The notes beneath the pieces were generated by a model, which ran no database searches, was not told the DNA's origin, and saw only the letters and a list, made by a program, of their open reading frames with translations. From NCBI GenBank assembly GCA_002817055.1, contig MUCU01000072.1:1-31855 (forward strand): a DNA stretch of 31,855 nucleotides, read 5' to 3'. The stretch comes from SAR202 cluster bacterium Io17-Chloro-G7 (GTDB lineage Bacteria; Chloroflexota; Dehalococcoidia; UBA3495). The position numbers and the translations under genes were made by a program. Positions within the stretch are counted from its first letter, which is position 1, and every line of letters starts with the position of its first letter. Shown in pieces: positions 1-7,495 of this stretch.

Positions 1-183
1 ATACCCAACACCACCGCCAACCGACTTCCTTTACAGGTTAACGCAACTCCTCTACAGGTTTAGCCTTATGTAGTTTTCACCTTGGGATCAGTTTAGAGCT
101 TTATCCTGAATAGATTATCGAATTTACTGACAGCCATCGACTCAGTTCACCCGATGCCGGTCGCCCGGTTCTGACATAGCGGC
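1..183. other. window edge, no gene seen
   Basis: This stretch lies downstream of holA (which is on the minus strand). I see no convincing reading frame. Two imperfect copies of a short motif containing TACAGGTT lie about 21 bases apart near positions 25-60; nothing else stands out. Confidence 0.5.
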
Positions 184-1206
184 TTATCTTGCGGTAGCTT
201 GTTCGGCCACCAACAGTTCCAAGGCCAAATCGGGCTCCATTATCCCCCGTTTGATGGCCAAGTCCGCTTCCAACAAACGACGGTAACGGGCTTTAATGCC
301 TTGCCAGGAATGGCGACGCGCTTGGTCCATGGTCTTGCGAACCACAAACTCCGACGATGTCCCCAAGCGTTTTGCTACCTCCGACTGGGGCAGACCCCGC
401 TCGATGGAGTCTCGGGCAAGGGCCATAAGGCGCAACTGACGTTCCACCATAGCTATAATGCTCGAGATGTCCCGACCGTCTTGGCGAAGCTGGTGCAGCA
501 GCCGCAGGGCCACCCCTGGCTTGCCATCAATCATTGCGTCCACTGCGGCAAAAATGTTGCCCTCACGCACTTGAGCAACCAACTCTCCAACGTCGCTTTC
601 TTCAATGGCGCGGCCCGTAGCGTAGAGGGACAACTTCTCAAGCTCCCGGTCCAAGGTCCACAAGTCGCTGCCTACCAGGTCGCCCAAGGACTTAATGGCG
701 GTGGGGCTGATCTTCGCACCCTTAAATTGAGCTGCGTCCTTGATCCAACGGGCCAGCCCCTCGCCCGACGGCGCTTTCAAGGCCTGCACTTTAGACAACG
801 GCTTCAGTAGCCGAAGCAACGGGTTGCTGTCCGATATGGCGCCTTCGATAAACACCAGCATCGTTGTATCCGGCATCTCGGGTATGGACTTTTGAAGGCC
901 TTCCCAGCCGCCTAATGCTGGCGTCTGCTGACCACCCTCGCCCCTTTGGCTACGGCCACCGCTCCGCCGACGCTCCCCCGTTCTGCGTTCTTGCCTTGCC
1001 AACAAGCCCGTCACCACCACCAACCGGTGGCTGTCCATAAACGGCAAGGCTCCGCACATGCTAATCAACTCGGCGGGGTTCACTTGGTTGCCTTGCAACT
1101 GGTGGTAGTTGGCGTCCAGCAACTCGTCGATACCAGCCTCGGATTTAAGGCGGTTTAACGCTTCAGGGACCAGAAAGGTGTCGCCGTAAAGCACGTGGGC
1201 GGGCAT
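184..1206 (-). CDS. holA: DNA polymerase III subunit delta (clamp loader)
   Basis: A 340-residue protein that matches the HolA family in length and layout. The delta subunit opens the beta sliding clamp within the clamp-loader complex during replication. Seen in the sequence: an N-terminal stretch with LYGDTFLVPEALNRL, a RecA-like fold region with LVVVTGL at about residues 62-68 and TTMLVFIEG at about 113-121, then the helical region with LVGSDLWTLDRELEKL and the collar region EGNIFAAVDAMIDGKPGVALRLL typical of HolA. A lysine/arginine/glycine-rich insert at about residues 70-95 is unusual but does not break the frame. The ATG start sits 50-60 bases downstream of a good minus-strand promoter. 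Identification rests on family patterns only; I regard it as secure. Confidence 0.92.
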   Translation of the reverse strand: MPAHVLYGDTFLVPEALNRLKSEAGIDELLDANYHQLQGNQVNPAELISMCGALPFMDSHRLVVVTGLLARQERRTGERRRSGGRSQRGEGGQQTPALGGWEGLQKSIPEMPDTTMLVFIEGAISDSNPLLRLLKPLSKVQALKAPSGEGLARWIKDAAQFKGAKISPTAIKSLGDLVGSDLWTLDRELEKLSLYATGRAIEESDVGELVAQVREGNIFAAVDAMIDGKPGVALRLLHQLRQDGRDISSIIAMVERQLRLMALARDSIERGLPQSEVAKRLGTSSEFVVRKTMDQARRHSWQGIKARYRRLLEADLAIKRGIMEPDLALELLVAEQATAR

Positions 1207-1262
1207 CCAGACACTCCGTGCAGTGAGATTAGTAGCCGGGAGGGTGGGTGGTCTAGGCGGGG

Positions 1263-1271
1263 ATTATACCA
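1263..1271 (-). promoter_or_regulatory. extended -10 promoter element for holA
   Basis: Read on the minus strand, this is TGGTATAAT: a perfect TATAAT with the TG of an extended -10 element. It lies about 57 bases upstream of the holA start and would give a short leader. No clear -35 box at the standard distance is visible, which fits an extended -10 promoter. Confidence 0.55.
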
Positions 1272-1348
1272 CTGAGCTTCACATCAAAGGGTCTGCGGCG
1301 ACAGCTTCCAGCGCCAATCCGCAGAGTTCAACCGGTCCACCGATGGCT

Positions 1349-1639
1349 TTAACTGCGTTCGGACAACACGCTCTGAAACTCGGCGATAAGCAGATCAGCC
1401 GTCCAGCTAGACAAATAGCACGGTTTGCGGTGGGTTCGAGGAGCGACTAGGTAGCTCCAAAAAGCTAGCCACGCATGGTCGATGTCCTCTTGTCTAGTGA
1501 CCCTAAGGAGGACCGGAAGGTACTGATCGACAAACCGGTACACCAAGTGCTCAACCCCTTCCAAGTCGTCCGAGAGGTCGGGTAACTTGGCGGCGATATT
1601 CATCCAGAATGGATGGTCGAAAAGTTGGTTTTCAGTCAC
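1349..1639 (-). CDS. small hypothetical protein, 96 residues
   Basis: I do not recognise this protein. It starts with GTG preceded by AGGA at a spacing of about 7 bases, which supports translation. It is rich in aromatic and acidic residues and looks like a soluble globular helical domain (for example HPFWMNIAAKLPDL near the start and WLAFWSYLV in the middle). There is no signal peptide or membrane segment. It lies between holA and another small gene on the same strand. It could be a small regulatory or accessory protein; function unknown. Confidence 0.5.
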   Translation of the reverse strand: MTENQLFDHPFWMNIAAKLPDLSDDLEGVEHLVYRFVDQYLPVLLRVTRQEDIDHAWLAFWSYLVAPRTHRKPCYLSSWTADLLIAEFQSVLSERS

Positions 1640-1729
1640 GGTCGATTCCTAAATATTAGCTATACAGTGGGTCCGGTAAGTCATTGTGGCTTCGGTGGAT
1701 TGATTTTTGCAAGGGCTTTGGCAAACAGA

Positions 1730-2156
1730 TTAGCGACTCCTCTTCCTGTTGGCCTTTTGTCCTTTTTGAGAGCGCAGCCAGAACTCACCCCAGCTCAACG
1801 CGCTGAGAAATGCCATATTCCTCAGCGCGATTTGGTCGGAGCCCGGGTGATTTCTCGTAAGTTGCGTGAGGGCCTCTTCCAGGCTCATCGCCTTGGGGAC
1901 ATTGCCCGAATCTAAGTAGGTTGCGGGCAAACCCAAAATTGCGTTTACGGTAGCAGGGTGCCCAAGCAGCTCCCACTGGATTTCCAAGACTTTCTCCAAA
2001 TAGTCCGAAGCCCAAGTGTGGCCACACTGTTGTTAGCCGTACCTCCGTATTCTCGCCCGACCCCAGGGTGAAGCTGCCCTCCAAATTATCCTTACCCACT
2101 TTGGGAAAACCTTCCGGACTGCCTTCGCAACGCTGGCGGCAGACCAACGGGGACAT
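1730..2156 (-). pseudogene. small hypothetical gene with a probable +1 frameshift
   Basis: Two overlapping frames read as one protein if a single base near position 2003 is removed. The first part starts at an ATG at 2156 that overlaps the stop of the upstream small gene as TGATG, the classic coupled arrangement, and runs to a WPHLGFG motif. The second frame continues as YLEKVLEIQWELLGHP and ends with a lysine/arginine-rich tail at 1730. The joined product would be about 141 residues. After the break the first frame turns into low-complexity sequence, which argues that it is not the true continuation. I do not recognise the family. The alternative is an independent 89-residue gene starting at a TTG at 1999, but that start lacks a good ribosome-binding site. 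Confidence 0.4.
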
Positions 2157-2353
2157 CAGATTATCATGGTTATCTCATTCAAGGCCCACGGGTCTCTATC
2201 CTTCACTGGCGATAAAGCCTGATCGTAGCAGTAATACCTTACGCCCGCGCAAGGCACAAAGTAATGCCACAGCGCAACTTCAGTTTGGCCAAACTCCGAT
2301 TCAGCTTCATTCCCCTCTTCCGGGACCTCTTCCACCATCACTAGCGTTAGCAT
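2156..2353 (-). CDS. small hypothetical protein, 65 residues
   Basis: Unrecognised small protein. I chose the ATG at 2353 because it is preceded by GGAGGT at a 5-base spacing, a strong ribosome-binding site; a longer version from a TTG at 2392 has none. It has an acidic N-terminal half (VEEVPEEGNEAESEFGQ) and an aromatic middle (ALWHYFVPCAGVRYYCYD). Its TGA overlaps the ATG of the next gene, suggesting translational coupling and a shared transcript. No signal peptide or membrane segment is seen. Confidence 0.5.
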   Translation of the reverse strand: MLTLVMVEEVPEEGNEAESEFGQTEVALWHYFVPCAGVRYYCYDQALSPVKDRDPWALNEITMII

Positions 2354-2535
2354 CTCACACCTCCAGGCCTCAGGGCCGATATTGGTAATCAATGGTTCAG
2401 TGATTGTTCTGGTCGTGATTCAAACTAAGGAATCACCTGGATTCAGCCAAGATACCTTTGCGATTAGACTGGAGGGCTCCTTCATCGGCGGAAACGGGTT
2501 CCCAATTGGAGACATGGATTGAAGATATGCCAGGT

Positions 2536-2718
2536 TTAGCCAGCGCGTACTAGTTCCTTTTGCTTTTGTGCCTCCTTCCGGACCTGTTGCGCCTCCTTAC
2601 GAACCAGCCGCTCGGCCTCATTTATACAGTCCTCACATAGCCAAACGTTCGTCCCCAAATCTATCGGGTACAGCCGGGCGCCTTGGCTTGGGCAGGCGAA
2701 TACTCCGCATTTCTTCAT
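2536..2718 (-). CDS. small cysteine-rich, possibly zinc-binding protein, 60 residues
   Basis: The start at 2718 is chosen because GGAGAGGGGG lies just upstream. The protein begins MKKCGVFAC and contains LCEDC, giving a C-x4-C and a C-x2-C pair separated by about 20 residues, the spacing expected of a small zinc ribbon. The C-terminal half is a charged, repeated helix (VRKEAQQVRKEAQKQKE). The combination of a zinc-knuckle head and a charged helix suggests a small nucleic-acid- or protein-binding adaptor, but this is inference. It follows a 75-residue gene on the same strand, probably in one operon with the stress protein upstream. Confidence 0.55.
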   Translation of the reverse strand: MKKCGVFACPSQGARLYPIDLGTNVWLCEDCINEAERLVRKEAQQVRKEAQKQKELVRAG

Positions 2719-2758
2719 ACATGAACCCCCTCTCCTATTTTCAGAATCCTCATCCAAC

Positions 2759-2986
2759 TTAGGCAATTGATGTGGGCAAACCCGAGCCGGGCAGGTACTT
2801 GGTGAGCCTGCTCAGCGTCCTTATCTCTTCCTTGCAGTGATCCAGAGACTTATAGTTGCCAATGAAACAAGCCACGTTGTCACCAGCCAAGAACAAAGAA
2901 TAGACGCCGTCGCACTCGTACACTTTTGCGGAAACGATGCCCAGCATCTCGGTGAATATCGGAAGCTCAATCAATTCGTCCAACAT
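2759..2986 (-). CDS. small hypothetical protein, 75 residues
   Basis: Starts with ATG behind AAGGGGG at a 4-6 base spacing, immediately (19 bases) after the stop of the universal-stress-type gene, so the two are very likely co-transcribed. The sequence has a hydrophobic start (LDELIELPIFTEMLGIV) and short strands such as YSLFLAGDNVACFIGNY, looking like a small alpha/beta domain. Two cysteines are present but no clear metal site. I do not recognise the family. Confidence 0.55.
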   Translation of the reverse strand: MLDELIELPIFTEMLGIVSAKVYECDGVYSLFLAGDNVACFIGNYKSLDHCKEEIRTLSRLTKYLPGSGLPTSIA

Positions 2987-3005
2987 CGGTTCCCCCTTCG
3001 CTTGG

Positions 3006-3467
3006 CTAAGCTGTCGCCAGTTCCCGGGCTTTTATCACCCGTACCTCAATGAATGCGGGCCGTGGCGCCTTTTCAGCAAGACTGTCCTCGATCAGTTTGG
3101 CCAACCTCGCAGTATCGTTGCCGTCATGGGCGTACATTGCGATCAGGTCTACCTTCTCTCTGATGGCAAGGTCAACGCTCATCTCTGCCACGGAGTTGGA
3201 CACTGCGACTTTAACTCGCCATCGGCCTGACACCTGATTGAGTCGGTCAGCAAGAAATCCAAGGTTTACCATGGCATTGGCACAATTCTCTTGCTCCACC
3301 TGAAATGCAGGGACGGTAAATATGCTGACCGTTAATGGCGCCCCAGGCGGGATAACTTCCAACAGAATTCCTTCGCCCGTCGGGGCCAGAAAGTTCTTCG
3401 CAATGATGATTGCGCCCTCAGATTCCTTGGTAGATTTGTCCATCGCCACCAGGATTCTTTGGTACAT
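3006..3467 (-). CDS. universal stress protein (UspA) family protein
   Basis: A 153-residue protein with the start and end pattern of the Usp alpha/beta fold: YQRILVAMDKSTKESE at the N-terminus, GEGILLEVIPPG for the second strand, and EKVDLIAMYAHDGN in the position of the usual DLIVMGTHG segment. The ATP-binding motif of many Usp proteins (G-2X-G-9X-G-S/T) is not evident, so it may be a non-ATP-binding member. I took the ATG at 3467; a GTG four codons earlier is possible. The gene sits between a cytidylate-kinase-like gene and small unknown genes on the same strand, and a decayed paralogue lies at 4567-5016. The role is probably stress response, but the ligand is unknown. Confidence 0.75.
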   Translation of the reverse strand: MYQRILVAMDKSTKESEGAIIIAKNFLAPTGEGILLEVIPPGAPLTVSIFTVPAFQVEQENCANAMVNLGFLADRLNQVSGRWRVKVAVSNSVAEMSVDLAIREKVDLIAMYAHDGNDTARLAKLIEDSLAEKAPRPAFIEVRVIKARELATA

Positions 3468-3580
3468 ACTGCAACTCACAATGTGGATCGCCCTATCCGG
3501 TTCTAGGTCGCGGGTCCATGGGCTTTAATTCGACAAAAACAACCCGACCAAAACAACCCGGCAAGTAACAGAAGGAGGGA

Positions 3581-4297
3581 TTAATCGATAGCGCCTGCGT
3601 AGGCGGGACGGGCGAAGTCTTCGTTCTTGGCGGCGCGGGAAATGATGTCGGCGGCCTTTTCGGGTTCCAATTTGCCCATGTTTAAGATCGTGTGATACAG
3701 GCTTGGCTCACTGGGGCGTACTTGGAAGAATTTGCGAAAGTACGTCACGTTCGCCGACTCCAGTTGTTCTACAAAGGCCTCCGCTTCCTTGCGCTCAATA
3801 TTTTCACGCTTCATCAGAGTCTCCGCCCGGACCTCTGGAGGCGCAATCAGGCCCACGTGTAATACATTCGGAGTATCTGCTAGGATCACGTTGGCGCCTC
3901 TACCGACGATCACCACATCACCCTTCTGGCACAAACCGTTCACGACGATGGTGGTGGCCTTGATAAAATCCTTGTCCTCTAATTTGGCGGGCTTTACGGG
4001 CCGCTCAACCAACATTGACTCATAGGCCTGGGATAAGCCAAAGCCTCCACCCCCATACATTTCTGCGCTAATAGACGAACGCTCCAGCATCGCCTGTATG
4101 AAGTCGCCCAGACGTTTTCTGAAGCTGTCTACTGGATTCTCTATGTCAACCAAGGCGCCGACGGGCACCCGGACCAATTTGGACGCTTCTGTCAGGACCA
4201 GCCGGTCTACAAAATCGATTCCCAGCTTTTCCGCCACCATTTGGCCGATGGTAGCGGCGCCACAGCCAATGGGTCCGTTAACGGTGATCACGGGCAT
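3581..4297 (-). CDS. cytidylate kinase-like family protein
   Basis: A 238-residue P-loop protein. The start at 4297 is fixed by GGAGGA about 8 bases upstream; the upstream in-frame codons are mostly repeat sequence. The N-terminus MPVITVNGPIGCGAATIG has the altered P-loop (G-x4-G-AAT) of the cytidylate-kinase-like (Cmk2) family, followed by LGIDFVDRLVL, and the central segment GDVVIVGRGANVIL and the arginine-rich lid region around RAETLMKRENIERKEAE are typical of it. These proteins probably phosphorylate a nucleotide or related small molecule, but the substrate of the family is not firmly known to me. It lies upstream of a stress-protein gene on the same strand. Confidence 0.75.
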   Translation of the reverse strand: MPVITVNGPIGCGAATIGQMVAEKLGIDFVDRLVLTEASKLVRVPVGALVDIENPVDSFRKRLGDFIQAMLERSSISAEMYGGGGFGLSQAYESMLVERPVKPAKLEDKDFIKATTIVVNGLCQKGDVVIVGRGANVILADTPNVLHVGLIAPPEVRAETLMKRENIERKEAEAFVEQLESANVTYFRKFFQVRPSEPSLYHTILNMGKLEPEKAADIISRAAKNEDFARPAYAGAID

Positions 4298-4320
4298 AAG
4301 GTTCTCCTCCTCTTCGGTTG

Positions 4321-4359
4321 TCTCAATCCTGTGTCTCAATCCTGTGTCTCATTCCTGAT
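4321..4359 (+). repeat. three tandem 13-base repeats
   Basis: TCTCAATCCTGTG occurs twice exactly (4321-4333, 4334-4346), and a third copy, TCTCATTCCTGAT, follows with mismatches. The array lies directly upstream of the kinase-like gene (which is on the opposite strand), inside its leader. It may be a slippage product or affect the leader. Confidence 0.7.
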
Positions 4360-4402
4360 AGCGGCTTTGACCCACTGCCTCCACTCCCAAGATTAATGGG
4401 GT

Positions 4403-4431
4403 TTAACAGGAAATTAACGAACAAAATTAAC
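4403..4431. promoter_or_regulatory. spaced TTAAC motifs, possible regulatory region
   Basis: TTAAC occurs at 4403, 4414 and 4427, that is 11 and 13 bases apart, close to one helical turn each, with a related TTAAT at 4393. It lies in the AT-rich gap between the kinase-like gene and the decayed stress-protein gene. Such phasing can mark a regulator-binding site, but three short motifs in AT-rich DNA may be chance. Confidence 0.2.
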
Positions 4432-4566
4432 GTAGCTGTAGTTACCCGAGCTTCTCCCATTTAAAGATTTTTAAACCCGGTGGAAGTTGACCCTACGGTG
4501 GTATCCATCGACGGCAATTTTAGCCGTATCAGTCTTTTTCACCGGCCTTTTATGTACCGGTCCACG

Positions 4567-5016
4567 TTACCTCGGCGCCAGGTCACGCGACTGGAAAATC
4601 CTCACTCCAACTGGAACCTTTCGCTTGATTTCCTTGGCAATGCTTCGCCTAGTCAGCTTGGCCCACCCCTTCCGCTGGTGGGTGTTCATAACGATGAAAT
4701 CGACACGCTCTCGGGCAGCATAACTAGCTACGCCGTCGGCTATGGAGGCTGCTTCGATCACGTCGCATCGCCACCGATGGGAATCGTCTTTGAACCGGCC
4801 TGCCAGTTCCGTTAGTTACGCCATGACTTCGGCACGGTATTCGCCATTTATGCCAAGCCCTGGATGCATATATCCTGTCGTCGCAGCTACTTTCCTGTTG
4901 GTCTGGATGACATGTAAAAGGATGCCTTCACCCACGCAATGAACAAGCTTGTTTGCCTCAGGAGGAACCATCTCGGTTTCGTTGGTCATATCCATCGGCA
5001 CCTAAACCTTCCGGTA
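4567..5016 (-). pseudogene. decayed universal stress protein gene
   Basis: One reading frame carries a recognisable Usp protein interrupted by stop codons. The start reads YRKV-stop-VPMDMTNETE (a TAG where a leucine codon is expected in the KVLVPMD motif), the middle ANKLVHCVGEGILLHVI matches the intact neighbour at 3006-3467, then a TAA follows VMA, and the frame continues through ERVDFIVMNTHQRKGWAKL, the Usp C-terminal signature. No frameshift is needed, only the two stop codons (a third TAG lies further upstream at about 5049). It is probably a tandem duplicate that has lost function. Reading errors are less likely to create several substitutions to stop codons than true decay. Confidence 0.7.
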
Positions 5017-5254
5017 GGTGTCACGGTAAGCGTCGGCGAACGGCATCTAATACATCCAGTGCCGAACCGCAAGCTCCACGAGGTTATCTTCGGAATCCGG
5101 TTGTACGTCCAAATCCAACATCACCGTCACCCCCTAGATGGATTATGCCTTCGTGCTAGGAATCTTCTGTTTCAGTTACCTAAGTTCATTCCTCCCAAAG
5201 CTTTACCCAATCGCACTTGGCATTATTGCCCCTATATCAGCCTGTGATACTTGG
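5017..5254. other. intergenic stretch upstream of the decayed stress gene
   Basis: On the minus strand a 24-codon frame beginning at an ATG near 5120, behind AGGGGGTGACGGTG, continues in frame (through a TAG) into the decayed stress-protein gene. It may be the remnant of its original 5' end or a tiny leader peptide. No other gene is visible. Confidence 0.3.
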
Positions 5255-5444
5255 CAAACTAGAATATCTAATTTACATGTGATTTAATGATAGAATATAT
5301 TGTAGTATACGATATGTATTTAAGCTTGTATTGTCAACATTGTGCTATATTTCACACCTATATCGTTATATTTTAGCTATAGTAAGGTGAATCACAATAT
5401 TTATTTCTTATTCATTGCATTATTCGTAATATTATGCTAGCCTG
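5255..5444. promoter_or_regulatory. very AT-rich block, probable promoter region of the downstream RNA
   Basis: This stretch of about 190 bases is strikingly AT-rich compared with everything around it and has no open frame. Near its right end TTATTC (5408-5413) and TATTAT (5430-5435) are separated by 16 bases and make a plausible plus-strand promoter for the structured region that follows; TATGCT at 5433-5438 is an alternative -10. No DnaA-box-like sequence was seen, so I do not call it an origin. Confidence 0.35.
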
Positions 5445-5825
5445 AAACCAGGCATCGAGAAATCACAGTTCCGAGTGTAGAAGGTTTCTTGGGGCCAGAC
5501 TTAGGGGCAGTAAGAACTCCTAAGCCTTTGCCGGTCAATGTGGTGACCGGGAGGAGGTGCCGTTTATGAGGCGGTTCATGTGGAACCATGCATGGCACTA
5601 CCCTTACCTAGCCGCCGTTGGTTTGGGGCCGTAGCGCAGTGGCGCAAGGTGATGGTCAGCGGCGGCTTGAGGAAGCTTGTGGCTCCACAATCTTAAAACG
5701 TACGCAGCCAATAGCTCGCGGCTAACACTGGAGCGGCGCATCCCGCAGTGATGGCGGGACCAGTGGAGTCAGAGGTGAGGCAAAAGAAACGGGTGTGGCA
5801 AAAAAGCCACACCCGTTTCTTTTGT
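5445..5825 (+). ncRNA. candidate structured non-coding RNA, about 380 nt, class unknown
   Basis: No protein frame fits, but the stretch is packed with perfect complementary pairs. Examples: 5531-5537 with 5544-5550 (CCGGTCA/TGACCGG); 5557-5561 with 5594-5598 (GTGCC/GGCAC) enclosing 5573-5577 with 5583-5587; 5611-5616 with 5661-5666 (GCCGCC/GGCGGC); 5677-5682 with 5685-5690; and 5726-5731 with 5760-5765 (CACTGG/CCAGTG) enclosing 5741-5746 with 5754-5759. It starts just after an AT-rich promoter-like block and ends in a strong terminator. Conserved signatures of RNase P RNA (GAGGAAAGTCC), tmRNA, SRP RNA and 6S RNA are not visible. It may be a novel RNA or one I fail to recognise. The plus strand is inferred from the promoter side. 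Confidence 0.5.
5782..5823 (+). terminator. strong 18-bp hairpin, probable intrinsic terminator
   Basis: A perfect 18-base-pair stem (5782-5799 with 5806-5823) closes over an AAAAAA loop. The right arm ends in TTTCTTTT and T-rich sequence follows, so it can end plus-strand transcripts; because the stem is symmetric with A-rich outer ends it could also work in the other direction. It is the 3' end of the proposed RNA gene. Confidence 0.8.
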
Positions 5826-6368
5826 GTTCCCTCGTTATGGGCCAAATACAGGTAACCAAGTAGCTTTGCAGAAGGTCAGCGCTTGGCCGACTTCCAGCAG
5901 TTCCTTCTTGAGTTCGGCCTCCGATGTCGGCAGCGCGGCCAGTTCCTCATATACCCTGACGGTGTTGGGTTTTCGGTGTTAGGTTTTCAGGGTAAGGCGC
6001 TGATTCCCCCTTCGATGCTTCTTCTGAAATAAGCCTACCCTATGATTCCCAGAACTCCCCGCTGTGCCAATAAGTTGATACTGAGGAGTTCTGAGTTTGT
6101 CCCGAGACCTCCGTGCTTCACCGTACAGGTAGCCTTTACAACCAACCCCCTTTGGCTTCTCAAGTCCGGCAGCAATCAAGCCCGTTTCCTGGCTATTTCC
6201 CAGGGCCGAAGGTTCATGACCGTTGGCGAACGGGCGTCTTCTATGGAATAATGTCACGGGATTCTAACCAACGGTTTAACACCCTCGCACCAGGGAATAA
6301 TGTCACGGGATTCTAACCAACGGTTTAACACCCTCGCACCAGCTAATGACTGAATAAGGACTGCCCGC
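5826..6368. other. intergenic stretch with a possible gene remnant
   Basis: On the minus strand 5835-5978 is an open stretch of 47 codons after a stop, with a protein-like composition (VYEELAALPTSEAELKKELL then ALTFCKATWLPVFGP and a stop); it looks like the C-terminal end of a lost gene. The same frame continues upstream, after one stop, as an open stretch to 6257 with an arginine/glycine-rich, less convincing sequence. I do not recognise either part. A 49-base tandem duplication occupies 6245-6342. Confidence 0.3.
6245..6342 (+). repeat. two tandem copies of a 49-base unit
   Basis: Positions 6245-6293 and 6294-6342 are identical 49-base units, each starting GGAATAATGTCACGGG and ending CTCGCACCAG. 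The pair ends 26 bases upstream of the start of the flavin-dependent oxidoreductase gene, so any promoter or operator in the unit would be duplicated. Confidence 0.95.
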
Positions 6369-7409
6369 ATGAAGTTTGCCCTGTTTACTCACGTCCCGTG
6401 GCCCGAGGGAACAGATCCTCAACGCGTGTTTGAAGAAACTATTGTTGAGTTCCAGTACGCAGAAGAACTCGGTTTCCACAGCGCCTGGCTGGCCGAGCAC
6501 CATTTCTCCCGCTACGGCCTGGGCTCATCATCCATGGTCTTGACCGCTGGCATCGCCCAACGAACAAAGACAATCCGGTTGGGATCGGCCGTGCTTCTCC
6601 CGTCAATCCAGAACCCCGTTCGTTTGGCCGAGGATACGGCGACCGTGGACGCCCTGAGCGGTGGGCGTTTGGACGTTGGCTTGGGCCGGGGCACCAACGG
6701 TTATGAATTTACCGGCTTCAATGTGCCCTGGGAGCAGAGCCAGGGTCGCTACCAGGAAGGGGTGGCGATGATTAAAGGGCTTTGGAGCAACCAGGAATTT
6801 TCTTATGAAGGCAAGTATTTCGCCGCCGACCGTATTAGCCTGGTGCCGCCGCCGGTTCAAAAGCCCCATCCACCACTGTACTTAGCGGCAACTCTGACCC
6901 AGGAGACTTTGGAGTTTGTCTCCACCACCGGCCACCCTCTGATGATCGGCGTAGTCTTGGATACGGCGAATGCGGTGGACTTGTGCAATCGATTCGTGGA
7001 GCTATCCAAAAAACAGGGCCACAACGTCCCTATCTCTTCTATCCCTTTCTTCCGCTACTTTTGGGTTGCCGAAACCGAAGAACAAGCAAGAAAAGATGCC
7101 GCGATTGGGCTTAGCTGGACCTTGGACATGCTCCAGTGGCGCCGAACTTTCACCCGGGGCAGCGAAGTGTACCACCGCCTGGAAGACTGGAGAAGCACCC
7201 GAACCGAAGGTACGCTCAGCGTCGACTACCTGTTGGAAAATCGGGCCGTCATAGGCACGCCTGACCAGTGCGTGGCGAAAATCAAGGACTTGCAGGGCCA
7301 AGGCATTGAATACTTCGGTTGTAATTTTTCATTCGGGGGAATGGAACATGGTAAGCTTTTGAAATCGATGAAGCTCTTCTCCGAAGAGGTAATGCCCCAC
7401 TTTTGTTAA
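6369..7409 (+). CDS. LLM-class flavin-dependent oxidoreductase (luciferase-like monooxygenase)
   Basis: A 346-residue TIM-barrel-type protein of the bacterial luciferase family, which use reduced flavin (FMN or F420, depending on subgroup) to oxidise organic substrates. Seen: MKFALFTHVPWPEGTD at the start, EELGFHSAWLAEHHFSRYG with the family's W-x-A-E-H-H segment at about residues 40-47, GSAVLLPSIQNPVRLAED at 78-95, LSGGRLDVGLGRGTNGYEF at about 98-116, and a C-terminal GTPDQCVAKIKDLQGQGI segment. The length is normal. The stop is followed after 86 bases by an MmgE/PrpD gene on the same strand, consistent with a catabolic operon. Expansions of this family are characteristic of SAR202-like Chloroflexota (established knowledge, from memory). 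The substrate cannot be read from the sequence. Confidence 0.88.
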   Translation: MKFALFTHVPWPEGTDPQRVFEETIVEFQYAEELGFHSAWLAEHHFSRYGLGSSSMVLTAGIAQRTKTIRLGSAVLLPSIQNPVRLAEDTATVDALSGGRLDVGLGRGTNGYEFTGFNVPWEQSQGRYQEGVAMIKGLWSNQEFSYEGKYFAADRISLVPPPVQKPHPPLYLAATLTQETLEFVSTTGHPLMIGVVLDTANAVDLCNRFVELSKKQGHNVPISSIPFFRYFWVAETEEQARKDAAIGLSWTLDMLQWRRTFTRGSEVYHRLEDWRSTRTEGTLSVDYLLENRAVIGTPDQCVAKIKDLQGQGIEYFGCNFSFGGMEHGKLLKSMKLFSEEVMPHFC

Positions 7410-7495
7410 ACCCCGGCGGGAGTGCTGGCAGGGACCTGGCTATACCGCCGTCAGACCCTGGGCCAAACCAACCTGAAGGCCTAAGGAGGCGCTTG

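Noticed and set aside
5255..5444. AT-rich stretch as a replication origin
   Set aside because: No DnaA-box-like repeats and no dnaA or dnaN gene nearby in the window.
5628..5660. tRNA-like start (GGGGCCGTAGCGCAGTGGC) inside the structured RNA
   Set aside because: It resembles a tRNA acceptor and D-arm, but no anticodon stem or T-loop (GGTTCGA) follows.
5979..6257. 92-codon minus-strand frame upstream of the gene-remnant stretch
   Set aside because: Arginine/glycine-rich composition and no clear ribosome-binding site; I could not link it to a known family, so it is only mentioned as part of the intergenic region.
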